A DNA stretch of 14,350 nucleotides from an uncultured Nitrospinaceae bacterium (GTDB taxonomy: Bacteria; Nitrospinota; Nitrospinia; Nitrospinales; VA-1). The DNA lies in assembly GCA_913043155.1 (NCBI GenBank), contig CAJWLY010000018.1:1-14350 (forward strand), given 5' to 3'. Below, piece after piece: positions 6,766 through 14,000 of this stretch. Position 1 is the first letter of the stretch. Every line of letters starts with the position of its first letter. The notes under the pieces were generated by a model. It did no database searches and was not told where the DNA came from. It saw nothing but the letters and a program-made list of their open reading frames with translations. The position numbers and the translations under genes were made by a program.

Positions 6766-7593
6766 TCAAGCCCCGAAAGCGATTTCATCGAGTTGGATAA
6801 ACGCCTCTTTGCTTTTGAGTGGAAGAAAAAAATTTGCTTGAGCGATTTCGTTGGTGGAGGGATCCGGGTTGATATTGATGACCTCGGTGCCCCGGTTTTT
6901 GAGTTGGAGTGCGATGTAATCGTTTGTGGGGACGGCGCCGGAACTACCCGTCAGAATGACGAGGTCTGTTCCCTGCTGCATGAAATTGCGAAAGTTCTTT
7001 TCCTGTTCCGGATGTCCCACATACTCCATGTCCCCGAACATCAGGATATGAGGTCGCGCAACCCCGCGACATTGCGGGCAGGTGGGAAGGTTCGAGGCTT
7101 TCATGGTTACCCGGTCGAGATTGCAGAGGGGTACCGTTTCTTCATCCCAGAACTGTTGGGAGCATACATCGAGGCATTGCAGACGCCACATCGACCCATG
7201 CACTTCAAGTACCCGATCCGGGCGGCACCCCGACCGTAAATGATACCCGTCGGTATTGGTTGTGTGAATGAACCCGTCTTCCAGATGATTCTGCACCCAG
7301 CAATTGATGATATCGTACCCTCCATGTGGCGTATTTTCATGCGCATTCTGCCTCCGCCATTCGTAGAAAGCCCAGGCATGCGCCAACTCATTGCGAAAAG
7401 CCCACGGATTCGCCAGATCCTGGGCTTCCAGGTTCTTTTCCCTGAACGGGGGAAAATTATTCCAGTATCCGTCCTTGTCTCGGAACGTCGGGATGTTGGA
7501 GTCAGCACTCATACCAGCGCTGGTCAGAAACAAAACTCGCTTCGCATTGCGTAACAGGTCAGCGGCTTGTTCGATGACTTCAGGCATCTGCAT
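6766..7593 (-). CDS. Sir2-family NAD-dependent protein deacylase (sirtuin)
   Basis: 275 residues, the usual length for a bacterial sirtuin. These enzymes remove acyl groups from lysines using NAD+, giving O-acyl-ADP-ribose and nicotinamide. Seen: the NAD-binding loop TSAGMSADSNIPTFR at 24-38, TTNTDGYHLRSG at 111-122, the catalytic histidine in EVHGSM (H132), four zinc-site cysteines C140, C144, C172 and C175 (CxxxC and CPQC), CRGVARPHILMFGDM at 175-189, GSSGAVPTN in the Rossmann part, and NINPD near the C-terminus. The first loop departs from the common GAGxSxxSGIPDFR: the first Gly is Ser25, the second-motif Gly is Asn33 and the Asp of PDFR is Thr36. The key Arg38, Asn113, Asp115 and His132 remain, so activity is plausible. 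Two nearby ATGs (7593 and 7587) compete. The first has AAGGA 4 nt upstream, the second AAGGA 10 nt upstream. Confidence 0.92.
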   Translation of the reverse strand: MQMPEVIEQAADLLRNAKRVLFLTSAGMSADSNIPTFRDKDGYWNNFPPFREKNLEAQDLANPWAFRNELAHAWAFYEWRRQNAHENTPHGGYDIINCWVQNHLEDGFIHTTNTDGYHLRSGCRPDRVLEVHGSMWRLQCLDVCSQQFWDEETVPLCNLDRVTMKASNLPTCPQCRGVARPHILMFGDMEYVGHPEQEKNFRNFMQQGTDLVILTGSSGAVPTNDYIALQLKNRGTEVININPDPSTNEIAQANFFLPLKSKEAFIQLDEIAFGA

Positions 7594-7648
7594 TCCATCC
7601 TTATGCTGGCGGTTTTTTTTCGATGCGGTGGTCGGCGTTCATTCTGAG

Positions 7649-7677
7649 TTGCGCTGGTAAAACAAAGATCGTATTCT
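7649..7677 (+). promoter_or_regulatory. Candidate promoter of the EcfT-like gene
   Basis: TTGCGC (7649-7654) and TATTCT (7672-7677) are 17 nt apart in the divergent region between the sirtuin and the EcfT-like gene. The predicted start near 7684 leaves a leader of about 22 nt before ATG 7706. The hexamers match the consensus only moderately (three and four of six). Confidence 0.3.
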
Positions 7678-7705
7678 GACGTGAATACTCTACCACCCGG
7701 CCCGT

Positions 7706-8404
7706 ATGACCAACAAAACTTTATCAATAACCCTTGGAGAGAGCGGTTACCGCTCCGGAGATTCTCCCCTTCACCATACTGCGCCGCGGACAAAGATTCT
7801 GCTTGCGTTGGTTCTGCTTGCGGTTGCGGGTACAGGCGGAGGATGGACCCTTTTCTCTATCGCGCTGGTATGCCAGTTGGGGTTATGGATTTCCGGTGCC
7901 AGCCTTTCTGCTTCCTGGCAGCGACTGGGTTCGTTCAGGGTGCTTCTTTTTATCTTGGGTGGAGCACCCCTTTTCCTGACCCCGGGAACCCCGCTTCAAC
8001 TATGGGGTGAGGTTCTGCTTCCCGTCACAATAGAAGGACTGGAGTGCGGTGTCTTGGTTGTTTCTCGATTGGTGTTGATGATTTGGATTTCGATGATTCT
8101 GGTACAGACGACCCGACCTGAAACACTTCTGGATGCTCTGACGGTGACCGGCCCTGGGTGGTCTTCACCGGGAAAACGCTTTCAGGAAATTCTTGTTGTT
8201 GGCGTATTGGCGTTTCAGGCTCTGCCCGGTCTTTTTGCCGAAGCCCAAACAGAGGTTACCAAAGGATTGGGCCAGGAAAGACACCGACCCGGAGCCAACC
8301 GTTTCGATAAAGTGTGCGCGGCAGTGGAAATTTTAATCGAGTGGATGGTGTCGGTGTTATCCGATTCCGAGCGATTGCCCAGGAATTTAAAAGGAAGACA
8401 ATGA
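7706..8404 (+). CDS. EcfT/CbiQ-like energy-coupling-factor transmembrane protein
   Basis: 232 residues with four or five hydrophobic segments. The start resembles EcfT/CbiQ transmembrane components: SPLHHTAPRTKILLALVLLAV (residues about 20-40) is the usual 'SPLHrlDPRtKll' opening. SFRVLLFILGGAPLFLTPG and SRLVLMIWISMILVQTTRPE (the RL...T(T/S)xPE region) also fit. EcfT normally links two ABC ATPases to a vitamin- or metal-binding S subunit in the inner membrane. The C-terminal cytosolic helices seem degenerate: the paired Ala-Arg-(Gly/Ser) coupling motifs of EcfT are not visible where EVTKGLGQERHR and SDSERLPRNLKG stand. No EcfA ATPase or S component lies in the window, so the partner and substrate are unknown. 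ATG 7706 is the first possible initiator after an in-frame TGA at 7682, and no ribosome-binding site precedes it. The stop overlaps an ATG (ATGA, 8401-8404) that opens only eight codons. Confidence 0.7.
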   Translation: MTNKTLSITLGESGYRSGDSPLHHTAPRTKILLALVLLAVAGTGGGWTLFSIALVCQLGLWISGASLSASWQRLGSFRVLLFILGGAPLFLTPGTPLQLWGEVLLPVTIEGLECGVLVVSRLVLMIWISMILVQTTRPETLLDALTVTGPGWSSPGKRFQEILVVGVLAFQALPGLFAEAQTEVTKGLGQERHRPGANRFDKVCAAVEILIEWMVSVLSDSERLPRNLKGRQ

Positions 8405-8433
8405 GTCAGTCCCGATTTGCCTTCTAGGTTTTT

Positions 8434-9123
8434 TTATCGGGTTTGGTGCAGGCCGCATTCCTTGTGCTCCGGATTTTCCCACCACCAACGTCCGGCCCGG
8501 ATGTCTTCTCCCGGTTCGATGGCGCGCGTGCAGGGAGCGCAACCGATACTGGGATAGTTTTTTCTGTGCAGGGGGTTGATCGGCACGTTGTTCTTTTGAA
8601 TGTATTCTTCAACCTGGACTAGAGTCCAGTCTGCCAGCGGGTTGATCTTGACAAGAGAGGCGCGGTCGGGGTCTTCCGCCACCTTGGGAACATCCGTGCG
8701 AGTGACGCTCTGTTCCCGTCGCAGGCCTGTGATCCAGGCATCGAGCCCCGAAAGAGCCCGTTTCAGCGGCTCCAGTTTGCGGATGGCGCAACACTCTTTT
8801 CTGTCGTCCACGTTTTCCCGGAAAGAGAAGTATCCTTTGTCCCGTACGAGCCGTTCGACGTCCTCCTTGACTGGAAAAAAAGTTTGTATGTGGATGCCGT
8901 ATTTGGACCGGACGCGTTCCATGGTTTCGTAAGTTTCCTCGTGCAGTCGCCCGGTGTCGAGGGTGAGCACAGTGACTACATCATCCAGTTGCGCGAGCAT
9001 ATCGATGAGTACCATATCCTCCATGCCGAAACTGGAGGCCAGTCCAGCACGCTGACCGAAACGCTTACCCGCCCACTGTATAATTTCTTGTGCCGACTTT
9101 TTATCGAAATCCTTGAAATTCAT
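8434..9123 (-). CDS. cysH: Assimilatory adenylyl-sulfate (APS) reductase, CysH family with [4Fe-4S] cysteines
   Basis: 229 residues, full length. CysH reduces activated sulfate to sulfite with thioredoxin in assimilatory sulfur metabolism. The PP-loop-like nucleotide-binding region has LASSFGMEDMVLIDM (28-42) and LTLDTGRLHEETY (53-65). Two cysteine pairs, C111-C112 in RKECCAIRK and C195/C198 in GCAPCTR, are the [4Fe-4S] ligands that mark the plant/bacterial APS reductase branch and are missing in E. coli-type PAPS reductase. So the substrate is predicted to be APS (EC 1.8.4.10 rather than 1.8.4.8). The catalytic cysteine is C223 in the C-terminal HKECGLH motif. WITGLRREQSVTR (130-142) and the GEDIRAGRWWWE stretch are also typical. 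No sulfate transporter, sulfurylase or sulfite reductase gene is adjacent. No convincing ribosome-binding site precedes ATG 9123, but the N-terminus is of normal length. Confidence 0.94.
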   Translation of the reverse strand: MNFKDFDKKSAQEIIQWAGKRFGQRAGLASSFGMEDMVLIDMLAQLDDVVTVLTLDTGRLHEETYETMERVRSKYGIHIQTFFPVKEDVERLVRDKGYFSFRENVDDRKECCAIRKLEPLKRALSGLDAWITGLRREQSVTRTDVPKVAEDPDRASLVKINPLADWTLVQVEEYIQKNNVPINPLHRKNYPSIGCAPCTRAIEPGEDIRAGRWWWENPEHKECGLHQTR

Positions 9124-9251
9124 AGTTTTTATTGTGCCAATTGGAGAGAGTTTTAAACCCGGCGGAACCCGGCGTCACCTGTGGCCGGTACCGACTGTTA
9201 AAAACAGATAACAGAGCTTAGCTATCAGGCATTGCGTGGGGGGATTTTTGC

Positions 9252-9280
9252 TTGACAGGTCCCCGATTTATTTATAGAGT
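9252..9280 (+). promoter_or_regulatory. Sigma-70-type promoter ahead of the structured RNA/htrA
   Basis: A perfect TTGACA (9252-9257) is followed 17 nt later by TAGAGT (9275-9280), or at 15 nt by the better-matching TATAGA (9273-9278). Either puts the transcript start at about 9285-9288. That is exactly where the first arm of the predicted closing stem begins (9286), which supports both calls. Confidence 0.5.
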
Positions 9281-9285
9281 TCAAC

Positions 9286-9486
9286 GGCCTCAATTACACC
9301 TTTACTTTTTCACGAACTGCTTCGTAAAGCAAGTGAATAACTGCGGAGCGGTGGGGGGAAGCCTTTTAGTTTCAGGTGGCTTGAGGTCTGCGAGTATCCC
9401 AGAGGACAGCGTCCCTACTACAATTCTGGTTTGTACCTCCGTTGCAACATTCCCCTCTGGTCACACCTGCTTCGTGCCGCGAGGTC
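9286..9486 (+). ncRNA. Putative structured RNA of about 200 nt (6S-like RNA or htrA leader)
   Basis: About 380 nt without a gene separate cysH and htrA, and this part is dense in matching arms. A closing stem pairs GGCCTC (9286-9291) with GAGGTC (9481-9486), with one G-U pair. GCGG (9343-9346) pairs with CCGC (9477-9480), and the GGGG run in 9353-9358 with CCCC (9452-9455). Inside lie AAGCC (9359-9363) with GGCTT (9378-9382), GAGGT (9383-9387) with ACCTC (9435-9439), CCAGA (9399-9403) with TCTGG (9425-9429), and a GGAC-agc-GTCC tip (9404-9414). On the 5' side is a separate hairpin (9311-9335, tgctt-cgta-aagca core). A TTGACA promoter starts transcription at the first arm. Length and overall shape would suit 6S RNA, but I cannot match its conserved bases. 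No T-run follows 9486 and htrA starts 21 nt later, so a cis-acting leader is the main alternative. The pairings were found by eye. Confidence 0.35.
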
Positions 9487-9506
9487 AGGGTTCGATTTAA
9501 ACAAGA

Positions 9507-10871
9507 ATGGCGCATTTATTGAGAGTGAAAAATCGGTTTTTTTTGAGGGCGGGGACAATCCTTTTCGCTCTCTGTTTTTTGATCGCAACCGGGGGGTCTG
9601 CCTTTGCCGGTCCACGGGGTTCGGCGATCCTTAAAGAGCTGGAAGATGCGCTGGTTTCGCTGGCCGACCGGATTCGGCCGGCTGTCGTCAGTCTATCCGC
9701 CTACGTTCCGCCATCGCCTTCGATACGGCGGCAGGGCGATGACTCAGGGCGTCCTGCAGGCGCGGGCGCGGGAGTCATCATCGATGGGGCTAAGGGCCTG
9801 ATCGTCACCAATAACCACGTAGTTCGCGGATCGGGAAAAGTCAAGGTCACCCTGCTTGGCGGGGAGGAAAAAGTCGGCACCGTTCTCGGAAGCGATGAAG
9901 ACACCGATCTTGCCGTGGTTCAGATTGAGGTCGACCAGCCATTGGCGTCGGCAGTATTCGGGGATTCCGCCCATCTTAAGGTCGGGCAACTGGCGGTAGC
10001 CGTCGGGAATCCATATGGATTGAATGATACCCTGACTTTCGGGATCATCAGCGGGTTGAACCGGGAGAACGTCAACCTCTCCCGATATGAAGATTTCATT
10101 CAAACAGACGCTTCGATCAACCCAGGAAACAGCGGCGGGCCGTTGCTGGATATTCGGGGCGAGGTGATCGGCATCAACACGGCCATCATCAACTATGCCC
10201 AGAGCATCGGGTTTGCGATCCCGTCCAATATTGTGCGCAAAGTAACCTCCGAACTGATCAAGTTCGGTGAGGTCCAGCGTGGCTGGCTGGGTGTTGGCAT
10301 TGAACAGGTCACACCGGAAATTGCTCGCAGGACCAAGAGCGAGGAAGGGAAAGGCGTTTGGGTCAACTCGGTGTTCGAGGGGGACCCGGCGTACCGGGCG
10401 GGGCTCCGTGTTGGCGACATCATACTAAAAATAGGAGGCGCCCCGGTCGATACCCCCAGTCGAATGATCCGCCTGATCGGTTCCTTCTCTCCGGGGCAAT
10501 CGGTGAATCTGGATATCCTGCGCGAGGGACACCGTGAGGTGCTCACCGTCATGCTGGACAGCCAGAAAAGGGGACGTGAAAAACAGGTCGCCCGGTCCTA
10601 CTCAGAGCCGGCGAGGGCCCCGATGGGTCTGGAGGTTGAGAGTCCGGAAGGCCTGGAAGAGGTTGTTATTTCAAGGGTTAACCCGAAAAGTCCCGCTGGA
10701 GCAGCCGGGTTGCGCGCGGGCGACCGCATTGAAGCGGCGAATGGCCGCGCGGTTGGGGGAATCGAAGAGTTTAAAAGCATCCTGGATTCTGTTTCTACCG
10801 GGGAGTCACTCTTTCTTCTGGTTTTGAGAAACGAAGAAAGACTCCATCTGGCGCTTGTGCGGGAAGATTGA
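9507..10871 (+). CDS. htrA: Periplasmic HtrA/DegP-type (S1C) serine protease with two PDZ domains
   Basis: 454 residues, normal for the Do/DegP/DegQ family. A signal peptide ends in GGSAFA (cleavage after residue 34), so it acts in the periplasm on misfolded or damaged proteins. The trypsin-like domain (about 50-250) carries the full triad: H104 in VTNNHVV, D134 in EDTDLAVV and S209 in NPGNSGGPL, with VAVGNPYGL and FIQTDASINPG around the active site. The first PDZ covers about 260-350 (RGWLGVGIEQVTPEIA..., AYRAGLRVGDIILKIGG) and the second about 370-452 (PMGLEV..., PAGAAGLRAGDRIEAANG). DegP's long LA loop (Q-linker) is reduced here to a short RRQGDDSGR stretch, as in DegQ/DegS. The ATG at 9507 has a poor ribosome-binding site. 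A terminator at 10913-10936 separates it from the oxidase gene downstream, so the two are probably transcribed separately, though both products are exported. Confidence 0.93.
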   Translation: MAHLLRVKNRFFLRAGTILFALCFLIATGGSAFAGPRGSAILKELEDALVSLADRIRPAVVSLSAYVPPSPSIRRQGDDSGRPAGAGAGVIIDGAKGLIVTNNHVVRGSGKVKVTLLGGEEKVGTVLGSDEDTDLAVVQIEVDQPLASAVFGDSAHLKVGQLAVAVGNPYGLNDTLTFGIISGLNRENVNLSRYEDFIQTDASINPGNSGGPLLDIRGEVIGINTAIINYAQSIGFAIPSNIVRKVTSELIKFGEVQRGWLGVGIEQVTPEIARRTKSEEGKGVWVNSVFEGDPAYRAGLRVGDIILKIGGAPVDTPSRMIRLIGSFSPGQSVNLDILREGHREVLTVMLDSQKRGREKQVARSYSEPARAPMGLEVESPEGLEEVVISRVNPKSPAGAAGLRAGDRIEAANGRAVGGIEEFKSILDSVSTGESLFLLVLRNEERLHLALVRED

Positions 10872-10912
10872 AATGTGGTAAGCTTTTCAGTCTTTTTTTG
10901 CCATGAACTGAT

Positions 10913-10936
10913 ACGGGAGTGGTCCCGTTTTCTTTT
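10913..10936 (+). terminator. Rho-independent terminator of htrA
   Basis: A perfect 6-bp stem, ACGGGA (10913-10918) with TCCCGT (10923-10928), closes a GTGG loop and is followed directly by TTTCTTTT. It lies 42 nt beyond the htrA stop, on the same strand. Confidence 0.7.
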
Positions 10937-10945
10937 AAGTCGAGT

Positions 10946-10969
10946 ACAAAGGGGTTACACAAGGGGTTA
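10946..10969 (+). repeat. Short direct repeat upstream of the multicopper oxidase gene
   Basis: Two near-identical units, ACAAAGGGGTTA (10946-10957) and ACAAGGGGTTA (10959-10969), stand in tandem about 40-65 nt before the oxidase ATG. They fall in the only stretch between the htrA terminator and the ribosome-binding site, where the promoter must be. Spacing of about one helical turn would suit an activator or repressor, but no known motif is recognised. A third TACAAAGGGGT occurs inside the coding sequence at 11025-11035. Confidence 0.3.
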
Positions 10970-11010
10970 AACTTTTTTAAGGGAGTACAACAACCAAGGG
11001 AGGTACCAAC

Positions 11011-14000
11011 ATGTTTAATCGCGCTACAAAGGGGTGGATGTTGTGGCATGCGCTTGTGGTTCTGGTCCTGAGTTTTGGGCTGGTGGGGACCGCAGGTGCT
11101 GTCTCGTCCGATCATGACGGACAAACGGGGCCGGAACGCCCCGCCTGGCTGAATAAGCTGGAAACTCAGGTGGACTACGAAGAAATGATGAGCGGCATGG
11201 AAGGCCGCCAGGACCGCCTGAACAACACCTTCATGAAACTGATGGGTCGTCTGCAGGATAAAGTCAAGGAGCACGCGAGCCCGGCTTCTTCGGGTGGCGG
11301 ATTCCACGATTCCTGGTCGGCGCATCAGCTGGGCCAGAGCTACCTGCTCGGTCCCTCCGAGGCGGCCGCCAAGGTGTTCAAGGGCGCGCATTGCCCGTCA
11401 AATGCTCCAGTCAAGAAGTACAACGTTTCCGCGATCAATGTCGAGGTTGCGCTGAACCAGTGGGGGGACTACTACCCGGGTTACATGTACGTCCTCGATG
11501 AAGACATCAAAAGGGTCCGCGCTGAAGAAGAAAAGAATGCCAAGGCCCGTGAGGATGAGAACGATCCGGGAGCGGTTTCTACCGGGCTTCAGGGCGATGC
11601 TATTCAGCCTCTCACTCTGCGCGCCAACCAGGGCGACTGCGTCCGTGTTCATTTCACCAACCAGATCGAAGATGAAGATGCCGGGTTCCAGGTAAATGGT
11701 TCGGCCATGATCATCAGCTCTTCCGGGCTTCCGGATTCAGCTGTGTCTGCGGGCGCCATTGTTACATCCGGCGAGTCGCAGGACTTCGAGTGGATGATTC
11801 CGATTGACGAGCAGGAAGGGAGTCACCTGATTCAGAGCCATGCCGGACGCGACCCGTCCGCCCTCGGCCTGATCGGCGCGTTCATCGTCGAGCCGGTCGG
11901 TTCGACGTATCTGGATCCATGGGACGCTAAGCCGTTAAAGAATGGCTGGGAAGCCATAATTGCCAACGACGAAGACAGGGACTTCCGTGAGTTCGTCCTG
12001 TTCTACCACGAAGTGGGTGACGAATCGTTCCGCCCGCTCAACCGCTTCGGTGAGATGATTCCCCAGCGCGACCCGCTGACGGACGCCTATCGTCCCTCCG
12101 CCCGCGCGATGAACTACCGCTCCGAGCCGTTCGGGATCAACAACCTGGCGGTGCAGGACAAGATGTTCCACTACGAAGATGAATCACTGTCTTACAGCTC
12201 TTACACCTTTGCCGATGTCCCGACGACCATTCCACGTTCGTACCTGGGCGACCCGGCGAAGTTCCGTCTGATTCACGGCGGCGGTGAGGTGTTCCATTCG
12301 CATCATCCGCACGGCGGATCGATCCGCTGGACCCGTTCGCCGAAACGTGAAATTCAGATCAAAAACCTGACCACGGCCGCCTATGACGGTCCGGTCAAGT
12401 ACCCGGTCATCCGTACCACCACCGACCGGGTGGACGTTGAAGTTATCGGCCCCTCCGAGGCACTGGACCTGGAAACCGAGTGTGGTTCCGGTCTGTGTCA
12501 GCGTCTTGCGGGTGACTTCCTGTTTCACTGCCACGTGGCGCATCACTACGTCGCCGGCATGTGGGGCTACTGGCGGGTGTACAACACCCTTCAGAATGGA
12601 AACTATCCGCTCGGCAGCACCGACGTCATGCGTCCGCTGGCCGAGCTTCCCGACCGTAAGGGCCGCATCCCTCGGGGTGTGAGCTCCGACAAGCTGGTCG
12701 GCAAGACGATGGACTGGTTCGGTACCAAGTTCAAGATTGTTGACAAAGGCAAGAGCGACTGGTCCAAAGAGACCCGTGTTGTCAACGTCAGGGACTGGGT
12801 CAAGTACATGCTGCCGCCTAAGGGTAAGCCGGGTCATACCGACGACGAGACGGGACAGGTTAAGTCCAATGACGGTTCGGTATGGGACTACGACTGGAAA
12901 GGCAACCAGGCACTGTCCGAGAGAGAGGCGACCTATATTGTGCCCAAGTACAAGTCTCCGCGTCCCGGCAAGCGTCATCCGCTCCAGTTCGATGACAGGG
13001 GCAAACTGGCTTGGCCGCACATGACGCCGCACTTCGGCAAGCGCGTACCGTTCGCCCGTCATCACGGCGGCGCTCCCTGGTTGGAGCCTTTCCACCTGTG
13101 GAGAGATGACGGCATCATTACCGCGACTGAATCGGGCAGCGGCCGTTCGGGACCGGGTCTGGAAAGCAGTGCCCCGGCTAAACCGGGTGAGCAGGGCCGT
13201 TGGAGCCTTTGCCCTCCGGGAGCCGGACGCAAACAGTACAACCTTGTTTTCATCAATACCCCGATCGAGCTTTCGGGCGCGATCGGTAAAACGCCTCCGA
13301 TCATCGACAAGTACGGCCTCATCTACGTGATCGATGAAGAGATGGCAGCGGTGAAGGCCGATCCGAAGAAAGCCATTCCGCTGGTTATCCGCGCCAACGT
13401 TTATGACTGCGTGGACCTGCTGTTGACCAGTGAGTGGGATGACGACGACTTCACCAACTTCCAGATGTCCAAGGTCAACATCCATCCGCACTTTTTCCAG
13501 TTCGACAACCAGGCGTCGGATGGTGTGATCTCGGGCTTCTCGTATGACCAGTCCATGCGGTCGTACAGGCAGTTCGACAAGAAGATGAAGGACGGGCACC
13601 ATGTGGGCATGCCCGTACCGATGAACGCCAAGCTTCTCAAGTCGACGAAGCCTGGTGATTCGACCATCGAGATCCAAATGGCGCACCATGCCACACCGTT
13701 TCATGCCGGTGCTGACATCATCGTCGGTATCGAGGTGCCCAACGGCAAGGACGCACGCTGGATCAAGTCGATCTCCCCCGATCCGACCAAGGCGTTTGCC
13801 AAGGACGACAAGTACACCGTCACGTTTACCGAAGGCATGACCCACGCTCACAAGGCTGGACAGATTGTGAGCACCGAGTACGTGCGTTATCGCTGGTGGG
13901 TGGATATCGATATGGGTCTTGTGTTCTGGCACGACCACGCGTTCGGCGCGACCACCTGGCCGCACGGCGGTATCGGATCGACCATCGTCGAACCCTGGGG

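Noticed and set aside
8411..8441. Inverted repeat CCCGAT/ATCGGG between the convergent EcfT-like and cysH genes, considered as a bidirectional terminator
   Set aside because: The loop is 19 nt and contains the T-run itself, and no T-tract follows the stem on either strand, so it is not a standard terminator.
9185..9216. Palindromes CGGTACCG, CTGTT-aaa-AACAG and AGC-tta-GCT upstream of cysH, considered as operators or a terminator
   Set aside because: Short, of different sequence, and with no flanking T-tract or known motif; such small palindromes arise often by chance.
9476..9500. GGTTCGATT, resembling a tRNA or tmRNA T-loop
   Set aside because: The T-stem complement is missing on the 3' side, and there is no acceptor stem or anticodon arm in the flanking sequence.
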